DNA of 64,000 nucleotides from Pocillopora verrucosa. Its lineage: Eukaryota > Cnidaria > Anthozoa > Scleractinia > Pocilloporidae. A program made the translations under genes and the position numbers. Under the pieces are notes generated by a model that saw only the letters and a program-made list of their open reading frames with translations, was not told the origin of the DNA and ran no database searches. This document shows, piece after piece, positions 46,746 through 59,216 of this stretch (within the stretch, counting starts at the first letter, position 1; every line of letters starts with the position of its first letter). Where the stretch lies: assembly GCF_036669915.1 (NCBI RefSeq), contig NC_089313.1:13469440-13533439 (forward strand), given 5' to 3'.

Positions 46746-49700
46746 ATGGCGGCTTCTTCGTTCCAGTCTATGAGAAATTTTTGGAAAGAATTTTCTCTTC
46801 CAGATCTTCAGGTGAGAATGAAAGAGAATAACTATTTAAAACAATTTCTTTTTAATTGTATAAATGTCTCTCTGTTGTTGTAATCAACGCGTAAGCTATT
46901 TGTAATTCGTTACTTGTAAATAAACTTTTGAAGGTTCAATTACATGGGAATTTCCTTACGTTGTTAGAAATCCTTAGACACAACTGCAGCAGAGCTAGCA
47001 GATCGCCAAGATGAATCAGACACATCGAGAAAAAAGCTCGTTGAGCTCAGTCGTGATTTTAAAAAGAATACTCCGGAGGTAATGATTGCATGAACACATC
47101 GTTAAATGTTTGCTTTTTAATTGAAATTAAACTGCATGTACATGTCGAGTGATAATATACCTGTTTACTTTTTATTGAGCTGGTAATAGATTTTTTCGAA
47201 ATCAAACAATGCATGTGTTCTCATGCGTGAAACGAGGAGATTTTGTTCGTGGTGATGTACTTTGATTTACACGCCTTATAAAATTATGATTCCAACTTTT
47301 TTACAAGGAAACCTGACAATGACCTTACCAAAAATTTATTCGACACGATGGTAAATTAAGTGATCACGAGAAATGGGGAAATAGAAAAAAAGATTTCTGT
47401 ACAGCCTCATAGTTCATTTTGCATATGGTTCTTGGATAAAGAAAACAACACCAAGAAGCAAGTTGAGATTGGTTTTGAGACTAGGGCTTTATTCTAGAAT
47501 ACTCTAGGGTTAAGCGGGAATCTTTCCCGAATAAAATGCTAAATGTGCAACTGGAACAAGAACTCTGATTACGGTTAAGAATATAGTGCTCAGTGAAATA
47601 TGAAAAAAATCATATCTTTCTTACTACCATTCATGAGATCACTGATGAGATATGGAACTATCTGTTTCAATAGATTATTGATCTGTGATTTTTATCTTTT
47701 CAGGATACCAGGAAAAAGATGGCACCACTCTTGAAGAGCTTTCAAGCTGAGGTTGTTATTTTTTACTCTGAATTCACTTTGGTTTTGCATGAATTATCCT
47801 AATTTCTTTGGCTCAAATTCTTCACTAGAACAATATTTTGATATTAGATGTAATTATTTAAAAGAAGTGAGGAAAGGTGTCGGAGAAGTAAAATAATTTT
47901 GTAATGAAAAGGTTATGTTACACCCCACTTGTTGGAAATTTTGACAAAAACCTTGTTCTTGAAACAAGAAAGTTTAATTTAATTCATTTAAAGCAGGCAA
48001 TACAATAGTTATCAGTTTTGGCAATGGACTGATAATGTGAAGGGGGCTGGCCTGTTACTGGTGAAGATGTAACTATTTCACAATTCAAAACTATAGATTT
48101 TTATGAGTAATAGTATTAACTCTTGACAGAAATTTGATGTCAATGGTATTGCAATGTTTAAGTCATTTGGCACACTGTCCAGATTTACTTAATAAACAAT
48201 TATTAACAATTTATTTTGTACCACATAACTGTTCTTTCAGATTGATGCTCTTTCAAAAAGGAGCAAAGCATCAGAAACTGCTTTTCTCTCAATCTACAAG
48301 AAACTTGTGGATGTCCCAGGTAGGAACTATTAGTGGAAATATTTATAAGTTTGAAGTAACTGGATACTTAATTCCTGTAACCATTTTAAGTATGGATAAG
48401 AATTTTCTGCAACCATTGAAGTAAATTGATGAGAACTTTCTGTGTCCATGTGTATGTTACAAATATCTAATAGTGTGGTTGTATTTGATGTCAGTAACAT
48501 TAAATAATTTTTCTTCGCAGATCCTTTACCAATACTTGAACAGGCTGTTATTCAGCAACAAAAAGTATCCAAACTTCAGGTAAAACTAGTTCTGATATTG
48601 GTTTGATGCCAATTAAATCCATTCAAAAAACTGTTAGTCACAGGTAGCTAACAAAGGAACAGATTCAAAATGTCTTGAACTATCTAATCTGGGAATTTTT
48701 TTTTTAAGAGTTAATTAAGTCAACTTGTTTTTTGTTTTAGTGCTTTTCATAAAGAAATGGCCACTACTTAGCTTGCCTCTGAGTAACCAGAATTTTCACA
48801 ATTTGATTCATGTGACTGTGTAAAACAGTTATTGATGTATACTAACTAACCTCATTTTCAGGATTATGAAATTGAAAATAAACAACTCAGGGAAACCCTA
48901 GAAGAATACAACTCAGAATTTGCAGAAGTGAAAAATCAAGGTATTTCTACTTTGCACATGTAGTCATGTCACCTTTCTGAGTGAGAACTATTTTTTGCAC
49001 ATTTTGTTTGATTTTCTTGTTTGCTTTTTAGAGGTGACTATAAACAGACTGAAGGAAAAACTGAGAGAGTATGAGGACAAGATGGAAGAAAGAGTTCAGG
49101 TTTAAAAAATTAAATGATTTTCATTTGTTTTAGGACTATTGTGTCTCTATTTGACATTTTTGTTAGTTCTGTCAGTTTTGTCAGTCAATTCCTACTTAAC
49201 ATTAACAATCACTGAGCTCCAAAGTTAAATTATAATACAAATTGTTTTTGGTGAGCAGGCAAGGGCTAAGGAGAAAGAAAAAGACATGCAGAAGATGTTT
49301 TCTGACAAAGAAAGGACCTTGCAAGAAACTCAGGTTTCTGTTGCAAAGAAACTTGGTGAAGCTGAGCATAAAGCTGCAACTCTTCAGGCTGGTAAGTAAT
49401 CTCTTGGTGTTGGTTCAGAAAAATGTCTCCTCTCTTGGTCTTCTACAATGTAAACCAGAGGGCAAAACCTACTATAGAAGATAAATCACACCAGTTGAAA
49501 TGGTGATCTGTTAATAACTTTCTTGTAGCATTGGATAATACTCAGTCAGAACTGTTTGATGTGAAAGCCAAGTTTGACGAAGTTGCTGCTGCAAGGTACT
49601 CTATTTTAGACCTGACATAAATTTTGGCTTTCAGTCTTTTTCAAAAAGTGACTAAAAATGTGGTAGGAAATTTTCTTTGTAAAGTACATAAGAATTATTG

Positions 49701-52700
49701 ATAAATGGTTTACAATTTTTGTTAAAGTGAAGAACAATTCATTGAAGTGGAGGTGAAAAGTGGTGGATATTTCTGAGTTGCGAAGTGGTGAGGTACACTT
49801 AGATATCAACCACTTTCATGGACACTGAGGGGAATACTTGTTTTTGTATGTACCACACAGAAACCAAAAAGATATTTTTGTCAATATACCTAAAAATGGT
49901 CAGAAATTGATTGGATGAAATGTGATTTGTCTCTTCGGCTGCTCAGAGGTGAATAGTACCATAAAGACTCGTGTATAAGCTACACCTTTTTGCTAAATTT
50001 TTGGGCCAAAATCATGGGCTTATACATGAGACCATAATTTGTCTCTCGTGTCCAGACTTCCCACATGGTTACTGAGCAAATGTTTTGCATTGTCCTTCTG
50101 TGCTTTTTTTTGTTCAAATTCCATCATTTTCATTTGAGTTGTGGGCTTTGGCAATGAAGACAACTGTCATCAGTCACTGGGAATAGAGAAATTGATTAAA
50201 GAAAAGCTTTTAAAAGGACTATTTTCAAAGTTGATTAACTTATTAATGTGGCACCAAATACACAACATTAGATTTTGTGAAGTTTATTGTGAACATCTGT
50301 AAACAAATGACCAACTTTTCTTACAAGGCTTAAAGTGCTTTTTTGGAGTTTTTTTTTCCAAAAAATGCTTGAAAGTAGGGGGTACAGCTTATACACAAGT
50401 TTAAACATGGTACTTGCTAATCACTTTCAAACCAGCCAACCGTGTTTGTGAAATACACCATTCACCTGTGTGGTATATAGGTTTGAGTATTAGGATCCTG
50501 AACTACAGTTTTGCTCATAAAAGAGACACCAACATGATACCACATTTTTGTCTCAATTTGGTTTTTATCTTGGTATGTTTGTGAAGCTTGAGCTCTCATT
50601 GTTTTGGTCAGTCAATCAGTAAGTAAGAGTAAGTCATTCAGTTCTAAGATAATCACTGAGTTGATACAACTGTAAATTGGCCACAGTCAAGAGTTTCTAT
50701 CCTGATGTTTTGACAAAATGTCAGCTAAGAAACTCTTTTCTGTGGCCAATTTACAATGTCAACTCTGTTGATCTTGTGGCACTCCCTCACTGATGCAGCA
50801 CAGTTTCTTAAGAATCTGGTAGACAGTCAGTCAGATAGTCAGTCACTCAGTCCGTCCAGTGAAAAGATTTCATTAACACAGGTCTCTTTCCCCAACAAGG
50901 TCTTCAGAAATTGAAATACTAGAAGCTGATGTAGAAAGAGCAAATCAGGTAACACTTTATCCTTAATTAGACATGTACCTATTTAAGGTCTTGATGTTTT
51001 GAATTAAAAATAAAGGTTTGGCACACAAATGATTACAAAATTGTATTTTATCACATTGTATTTAGCATACATTTGTTCATCTCTGGACAATGAAATATTG
51101 TATGTGTCTTATGAAATGGTATGAAGAGAGCTTGATTGATAATGTGTGCTGAACTGTACTCCTGGGTTAAGTTGCTTAAAGGCTGACAAGCAAATTTATC
51201 CTGTGTTGCTTAAAAAATTATAATGTCTGTTACATTTTTTTATTCTTTCAAATCCTGAGTATAGTGGTACAGTCAGGGAATTGTGCTTCCAACAAATTTA
51301 CTTTCATTTAAATAGCCAATACAAACCTTCCCCTTTTAAACAATTTTTTTCTTCTCCATTCTCATTTTTTTTTTTTTATGAAAGAAAAGTGTTACCCAGT
51401 AATTTAACCCTTTACACCCTAACATCAGTATTCATACTCTCTGTTCTCTTCACCATATGTTTCTTTTGGTACTGACAAGGAGAATTCATTTGCAGATCAA
51501 TGCTTCTTAGGTTGGCAATCATTTCCTTTATTCTCTTAATGAATGGTTTAGCAATATTACTGTAAGGAGAAATTAGATGTTGGTCACTCCTCGGGTTTAA
51601 AGGATCAAAGAGTACTTTTACTTGTTTTTCTTACTTTTTTTCTAGAGAGCATTGAGTGCTGAGAGGCAAGTTGAATCTCTGCGAGAAGAGCTTATAGCAG
51701 CACAGAATGCCCTACAGGTTTGTTGGGATGTGTGACCATTTCTTATTGTAATTCCTTTTAACAGAGTTTATCTATTAGACACCAGTGTATGATTCATCCT
51801 TAGTCAAAAGGGTTTGGACAATTTCTTAATTACTTTTACCCTTATGATATTTGTATTTTAGAATTCAGGCAATGAACAAAGGCCAAACATGGTGAGTTAT
51901 TATGTTTCTTCACTTTTTTCTTCACTTTCTGTATGTTACCGGTACATCTTTTCCTGCAAATGTGTAGTTTCACTGTAACTTGTGATAACAAGAACCCAGA
52001 TTAAATAGAGATTATTCCAAGGAAAGTACACACGAAATGATGTGTGCACTTTAATGATTTATTCATGAGTTGCCATGCATGAAAAAATGAATGAGTGAGT
52101 TTACTGATGCACATCAATGAGTGAATAAAAATGCTATTGTTCAAGCACTTTCCTTGGTATGATGTTTTTATTCCATACGCACTTAGATTTTTTTACTGAC
52201 TGACACATTTCAAAGATTGGAAGCCATTTGTTGCCCTCCATTATGAAGTTAACTATTGTTCTTATCTCTTATTGGACAAACAATGTATTTTCACAGTCAT
52301 TTGTTCAGTATACAGTTATATACTAAAACTGTATTTGCAACATATATGCCGGTTGTCAGCAAGCCTTCTTTTCATTTCTCTTCTGTTTACTTAAAAAACT
52401 GCAGTCTGAGACCATTGATGCAATTTCACGTTCAAGCTTGGAACATGAGTTAGCAGCCAAGGAGAGACAGGTACTCAATTATTTAGTAATCATCTGTAAA
52501 ATTTAATATGGAACACCGGGAATGGAAAATAGAAATAAATACAGACTGAGGCAAAAAAAGCCATGAAACTTCATTCCTAAAACTTAAAGCAAAATTCGGT
52601 GGATGTAAATGTAAATGTGCACCTTCTAAATTGTATTATTTCCTCTGCAGATATCTCAGTTAGTGAGTGATGTACAACAATCACAAGTGATACAGAACAG

Positions 52701-55700
52701 ATTAAAAGAATCAACTGCAAATGAGGTAAGTTTTACCAACATCTATAGGCCTTTTCCTACTAGCCTGCAGTAATGCAAAGAGTTAAAGTGGTTTTATTGA
52801 TATACCACCACTGCTTGCATTGTATTCTAATGAAAATAATTTAGGAAGGACTGGTTCTGGTAAGTACAAGCAGTTGTATTGTTCTTGTTGTTTGTATCAT
52901 GGCTTCATCTTTTTGTGCAATTCTTTTTTTCTAAACAGATTGCCAGACTAGAAGACCAACTTGCTAGCAAGACGAAAGCCCTCCAGCAATTGGTATGAAT
53001 AACGATGATTACTTTGAATGTTCTCTGACTCCTAACAGAAAAAGGGGGAAATACACTGTACTAGAAAAACTTCATCTATTAGATTTGAGTGCAAGGTACA
53101 CGTTGTTTTAAGATGAATAAACAAGGGTTAAAAAAGGCCATTGTTTATAATTGATTCTGAATGGGATTAACATGGCATTGTTCTGCTAACTTGATATTAC
53201 ATTGTTTCCAGGAGGAAAAACTTGATGAACAGGGTAACTATGAAGAGATCAAGAGAGAACTGAAGTAAGTTGTGTGATGTAAAATTTGCCACATGTCAAT
53301 GTCTCCAATTTTTCCATCCTAGTGTTGGAGTTATCTTCAAGCTTCTCAGGCTGGAGCAGAAGATTTTAGCTTCCATTTTACCTGCCACTTTCTAAAGATG
53401 TTACATAAAGATGATTTTCCTTTCCAGCGGAATCCCTTGAAAACAATGCTGTATAGCAATGACAGTTTATCAGTACAAAATATTTACTGTTGTTTTGACT
53501 TTTGTGTGTGCTGATGTATTTTAATTGTTTTGTTTATTCAGCATTTTGAAATCAATTGAGTTCTCAACAAGCGAGGAGAGCAGAGATGCGGAAAAGATGG
53601 TTTGTTTGCAATCTCTTGTGTTTGTACAACCAAATATCTTCATGTTAGAACTAATTTTGCATGGATCTTGCAACATGACTTATCTGTCTCACTTTTTTTT
53701 CTTGTGTTTCTGTTAAAAGTAGACCTATCTGATCAAACACTTTCAACATGCTGCTTTGATTTCTTTACCTAGTTGCTGCGCTGTAAAATGTTGTCATAAT
53801 GAGAATTCAGTTCCTCGCTATATGTGGCATTGAAAAGGTTCACATACTATTGGAGCCAAACTCTTAAAATAGGTATTAATTGTCTTCTGGATGCTATTCC
53901 TGCAAGTACTCACCACACAATTATTAATTTGTTTGTTTCAGGACTCCACTCCGAAATCTCTAGAGATGCTTCTTCTTGATAAGAATAAAAGTATGTAACT
54001 GCTTGTACAATTGAAAAAAATATTTTTGCTCTGTCATTATACTTGTACATTTCTCTTAAAGATGAACTTTTATCCGTTAGCAGTTGATAGGCACTCACGA
54101 TTAATTGAGTTGAAGTTCACACTTTGTATTCATCCTACCTTTATGTCGTTGTCAGGACTTCAGTCTGAAAACACAAGTTTAAAGGTTGAAAACGTCGATT
54201 TGACAGGTATGTTTTAACATTACATGCATTTAATAACTGAAGCATCGCCTTTCCTGACTCAGTTCCCTTTTCTCATCTCTCTCATCAATGGTTGGTCAAA
54301 GGCTATCTGCAATACGTTAATCCAAGAGAAAGGGAAAATCAAGATTTATTTAATTATCAGATGTTTGAAAAAAGTGATTTGTACTGCTGTTTCTTTTTTG
54401 GGGGGTGATTTGGGAGGTCTTTACCTCGTTCCACTCGTAGTCTGTACTGGGAGGAATAAAGCGAACGCAGATCTACTCATGGACAAGCAGTTACATACTG
54501 CTCTCAGCTTTGTAGAGTTGGGTTCAGGACCTAATGTCTATCTTTGCATGTTTTCCCTCTCAGGTCGTTATTCTGAACTTCATGTACAATACAACGAAGC
54601 GGTGAACACAGTGAAGGAACAGAAGGAACTCATTACTCAGCTAGAAACGGATCTCCTGAGTGTGAACGCTCTTCCATCAGCATTCCGTGGACAGGGAGAG
54701 GTAAGAGCAAACATTAAATGAGAGAAAAAAAACTTAACCTGGCTTAGCTTAAAGAACTATCAAGAAGCAAGTGTGACAGAGACGTGATGAAACTGGAGGA
54801 GATTATCATAGCAGCTGGCGTGATGGATGACTTTTTATTTCTTATTTTGGAGTGAAAACCTAGTCATATGACAAGGTTTTGCCTTTATGCGGATTCTGTG
54901 GCATAGGTACAAACTGTAAATGTATGGTAACATTTATCATATCAGAAGCTTGCAGAACAGGTGTATCTTTTGATGAGCGAATGCTCAGTAGTTTCTCGGT
55001 GAAAATCATAGTTGCCATCTTGATTTTTCCAACAGTGGAAGGCTGGGTAGAAGAAGAACTCAGCACCAAGGGGGTAGGCAAAAAGAAGGAGATGGGTGGG
55101 GTGGAGCAATAGAAATTACTTCTCGCATTTCCTGCCCCGTCCCCCCACCGTCCACTCTATTACTAAATCAAACATGGTCAGTAGAATAAACTATCGTGAG
55201 CTTGTAACGTTAAAATAAGAAGCCTGCACTGTAGGTTCTCACCCCTCATTTGTACCATACTTATATTTCGTAATTGTCGTTATGTAATTTACAGGGTGAG
55301 GCAGGGCCTCCTACTGAGACAGAACTTGTATCTAATGCAGTTCAGCAGGCTGTAGCACCGGCAGGTATCATGTTTTGCTTCACTTTGAGAATAAAGTTTT
55401 ATTATGCAAACCTAGTTCTAAACGGCAATTAAGAAAGCAGGTTCGCGAAAGCTCGTGATCAGTATAGTTTTGTTCAGTTATTTTTGCACCTAAAAATGGT
55501 GAACATGAAGTGTTTTTCTTTAGGTACTTTATCAGGATTTATAAATCTGAAAACCGGTGTTCTTATTGTTGCTTTGGTTGTTGTCAGTGTTGCTGTTGTT
55601 GAAGTAGAATGAAGGCATCTCGAACCTGCTTATTAAATTATTATCAAATTAAATTCTAAGTCTACATTCAAGTACAAAGGATTGATCTAAATTTCACAGT

Positions 55701-56124
55701 TCGTTTATTTTTATTTTTTTGTTTATTTGTTTCCATCGTAGGTGTGACCAGTGAGAATGTAGCAACGGAATCCCTTCTTCCTATCGTGGCCAGCCAGAGA
55801 GAAAGATTTAAAATCCGTAATATGGAATTAGAAGCGGTGAGCTATTAGGAATTATATAATAAGCTCAGTTATGCATGCATTCTGATTGGTTCTCACTTAT
55901 GATCTATTGGAGGACAGACGTATAGATGACGTCATCGTTAAAACTTCTTTATTATATAAAACAAATAGATTCCAAGTTGCCGTGCGTCTGTTCAGTAATA
56001 GATCACAGAGGACGTCAAAATTTGGTAAGAACGTCAGTGACACACATTTTGACGTCCTCTGTGATCTATTACTGAGCAGACGTACGGAAATTTGGATCTA
56101 TTAGTTAAATGTAAACGTCTTTGC

Positions 56125-56157
<33 letters not shown>

Positions 56158-59100
56158 CAATGATCATATGGCTTTTGTTAATCTTTTAGCCCCTAAGAGT
56201 GATTAGCATCTAATTTCTCCACACAATATTACCCACAAATCACACATTAAGGTCACGAGAATAAAGTAGATGATCAGCAGTTGAAGAGGCTCTTGATTGT
56301 TGAACAAATTCTCCTTGTCAGCACCGTAGGAAATGTATAGAATAGGGTATGGAGAATATACATACTGATGTGAGGGTGTAAAGGGTTAAGCTATCACCAT
56401 CTCTTCGTTCACGATCGGCGCGACAGAGGCGTTGCTGTTTATATTTTCATAGCTAACTCCCATCTTTTATATTTTTTTTGCACGAAACCTAAACCAAATC
56501 CTTGAATTAGCTGTACAAAATTATTAACAAAAGTTTCCGTCTGGTCTTTCAGCAACTACGCCATAACCAGCAACAGATCAGTGTGTTGCAAAATGAAGTG
56601 GACACCTTGAGGTCAGATAACGTGAAGTTGTACGAGAAAATCAAGTTCCTTCAAAGCTACCCAACGAAGGTAACCTTGTTACTTCGATTGATACTAAACT
56701 CAAACCAAGCATTTGTCTTGTGAGCCCCATCCAAATGTGCCCTTCGAGAGCCGGTAATACTTGAGAACACTCGACACTTCTCGTTTCATTTCAAACAAGG
56801 TATGACTTGCTCCCTAATTTCTCTTTGGGTCTATAGCAGACCGGCACGCTGTTCTTGGATTTTGCTTTCCTTATGCGTGGTTTTTAAAGCATGCAGAGAA
56901 CAAGAAGATTTATTTGTTGCGAGCTTTCCAAAATCTTGCTCGCAAACAAATCACTGGTTGCTTAAAGAATCTTGTCACACAAATGTGGAGTGCCTTTCTC
57001 TTTCCAGTGGGGGGGGGGGGGGGCACTTTGCACCAGTTAAGTAATAAGTGCTCGGCTTGAGCACAACCCGGTTTTCAGGTGTATGATCGCTTTTTGGTTG
57101 TGCTTTTCGTTAGAGCTCAGGGGGCCGAGAAGAAGAAGCAACAGTCAGCAGATACTCGTCACAATATGAACAAAGATTGGATCCATTTTCAGCCTTTAAT
57201 CAACGGGTAAGTTGCACGGTAACTGGTTTTAATAGCAGCTTTGGTTAAACGCTGTATAGCACCTTTTCTGCCACCCAGTGCTTCTTAAATGGAAATGATG
57301 TTTCCGGTGCGGAGTTGCGTGACAGAGGCCACATATCGTGTTGGCTTAGGTCAAGCTATATGTAATACTTTATCATGAAACGATACGTAATACTTAATCA
57401 TGAAACGATACCTCAACCGGAGACCTGGTTTAAACTGATGTTGCGTATTTTGTGAATCAGTAGTTTTGTGTGAAATTATTTTTAGTTTCCTAGACTTTAA
57501 ACTTCTAAGCATTCCCTAAATTTGGTGTTTTATTTGAAAAAATGATTAACAGGGCCTGTTTAATTCCATTTAGGAGAAACAACAGCGATACCTGGGGCTT
57601 AGTCCGCATGAAAAAGTTACTCTTAACCTGGTAAGCGGAAAATTATTTTCAAATTCAACCATTTGTCTCATGTTCTCGGTCGGCACCTTTTTTCTCTGTC
57701 AATGCCTACCTTCCCATAGATGTCTAGGTGGAGTCTAGCATATTGTCAACAAGAGGGTGTCTATGAAATTATTATTGTGCGGTACTTTATGCAAGACACC
57801 CATGAAGTCTGATTGACGCTGAGAAGCTCCTTTGATTCTTCATTTAATGGGAAACACAGTTCTCTTGCTCCTTCCGATAAGGAGGGAATTGTCAAAGCCT
57901 TCTTTAAGAACCCTTTAATCCAGCGCTGCGATCTTTACCATGGCCATCTCCCTCGCTGTTTTTTGTTTTCTGTTTTTTAGGTTTCTCCTTCCCCGCAGTT
58001 GTGTTTTCATCGCCTAGCAAAGTGCACTTAGCTTTCTAAAATAATTTTGCTGTTCATTTTCCAGGGTCGGTTTATCATGTCAAACAAATTTGCCAGAACC
58101 TTCGTATTTTTCTATACATTGCTTGTACACTTAATGATATTTCTGGTAAGTAGTGCAGCCCACAGTGAGTAAACTTTTTCAAGAGCTTTTGGTCTGTTTT
58201 TGCTTCTGTGGAATAATATTATCTCAGTTTTTTTTAAGTTTATCGTACGTAATCCTCTTTTAATTCCCTTATTCTTAACCATATTAATTCCGAACGGATT
58301 CAATCTTACCCTTTTGGTTTCCTCTACCTTGACCTGCTATGCAGACGTAATTTTGATGATCAAGCGCTCAGAAATTCTTTCGTGAAAATTGTCGTCGCCA
58401 ATTGGATTGGATTGGGTTGTTTGAAGCACAGAAGAGTTTGGGAGAGTAAAAAATTTCTACTTAGGGTGTGGACGATAGGCAGGGAGAAAACCAGGTAAGG
58501 GGCTGGTATAAACCCCCTGATAAACAATTTTTCAGGTGGTATTTTGTGTTGAAAATATTTTCTGGGCGCGCATCTTGTATTAACGACCCCTTCCTCTTTC
58601 CATGTAAACCCACAACATACATATCAGCTGAGAGAAGGATCTAAGTGATTTTTTTTTCCGAGGTAGTTAGTTGCCTTTTATTTATTAAAATCCATAAAGC
58701 TATAAATTTAGTTGTGACACAAACTATGATTTGTTTCTTTAAATCAGGTTCTTTACAAGCTTGCTTACACAGAATCTTGTAAGCGTGACATTGCGTCAGA
58801 GTGCGCGAAAAGGTAAATGATATCAGTTTGTAGAAATTGCAGAACAAGTCTAAGCGTTGGTCCGAGATTAGTTAGAATGCATGTGCGTATTCGGGCGAGC
58901 TGAGGCAAGCGCGGAACAATCGCGAGGCAAACGCGAGATTATCGCGACAAAATGCGATGCGAACGCGAGGAGAACGCGAAGGACAAGGTATGCTCAAGAA
59001 AAAGACTTCCTTCCTTCGCGTGCGCTCAGCGCTGCCTTAGCTCGCTGAACTTCCGCAGGATATGAAAAGTTGTTACTAAATAACAGGGAAATCTTAAAGA

Positions 59101-59216
59101 TGCACTCACGGACTTAAGTCATCTACAAAATTGTGCTCTACCAAAAACTTGACCTTTTACTTTTTCCTCTGTTGTATAGGTTTGCTGAACACATGCACGA
59201 AGTCCACGGACAATGA
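46746..59216 (+). CDS. CASP Golgi protein (CUX1-locus golgin), 28 exons
   Basis: Coding exons in order: 46746-46811, 46968-47078, 47704-47751, 48241-48319, 48521-48579, 48862-48940, 49032-49099, 49259-49391, 49529-49595, 50900-50948, 51646-51717, 51862-51891, 52405-52470, 52651-52725, 52939-52992, 53212-53264, 53542-53599, 53942-53990, 54156-54206, 54564-54700, 55295-55364, 55742-55836, 56553-56669, 57114-57206, 57574-57630, 58065-58145, 58748-58812, 59180-59216. All borders are GT-AG and phases agree: 672 residues (human CASP 678). It matches human CASP throughout: [86 protein letters not shown]. The protein is a long coiled coil ending in one membrane span (about residues 615-635) with a short lumenal tail, a tail-anchored golgin acting in Golgi vesicle traffic. 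No cut repeats or homeobox are present. Confidence 0.96.
49957..50413. mobile_element. TIR element in CASP intron 9
   Basis: The left end AGTACCATAAAGACTCGTGT then ATAAGCTACACC pairs with the right end, reverse-complemented, GTACCATGTTTAAACTTGTG then TATAAGCTGTACCCCC. About 30-bp imperfect inverted ends enclose about 400 bp with no coding capacity, so it is a non-autonomous DNA element. Confidence 0.7.
50663..50770. repeat. Short palindromic element in CASP intron 9
   Basis: TGTAAATTGGCCACAG...AAGAGTTTCT pairs with AGAAACTC...CTGTGGCCAATTTACA around a centre with the inverted pair TTTTGACA / TGTCAGCT. Confidence 0.75.
51402..51608. repeat. MITE-like element, family II
   Basis: Starts ATTTAACCCTTTACACCC, carries GAGAATTCATTTGCAGATCA, and ends AGATGTTGGTCACTCC. 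It lies in CASP intron 10, just before exon 11. Confidence 0.8.
52014..52165. repeat. Small inverted-repeat element in CASP intron 12
   Basis: Ends ATTCCAAGGAAAGTAC and GCACTTTCCTTGGTATGA are inverted copies, about 150 bp apart. The interior includes ATGAATGAGTGAG-type words. Confidence 0.5.
54945..55215. repeat. Dispersed repeat, family VI
   Basis: Second copy of the element at 21925-22190; in CASP intron 20. Confidence 0.6.
55885..56105. repeat. Family V element with perfect inverted arms
   Basis: AGTAATAGATCACAGAGGAC then GTCAAAA near 55993 is mirrored by TTTTGACGTCCTCTGTGATC then TATTACT near 56048. It contains TTATATAAAACAAATAG as in the 43551 copy. In CASP intron 22. Confidence 0.8.
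56122..56157. repeat. (GTT)n microsatellite
   Basis: Twelve or so uninterrupted GTT units in CASP intron 22. Confidence 0.95.
56178..56390. repeat. MITE-like element, family II
   Basis: Starts GTTAATCTTTTAGCCCCTAA, carries CACACATTAAGGTCACGAGA, and ends GTGAGGGTGTAAAGGGTTAA. In CASP intron 22. Confidence 0.85.

Noticed and set aside
54224-54721. 165-codon plus frame
   Set aside because: Only the part from 54564 is real coding sequence (CASP exon 20, same frame); the rest is intron read-through.
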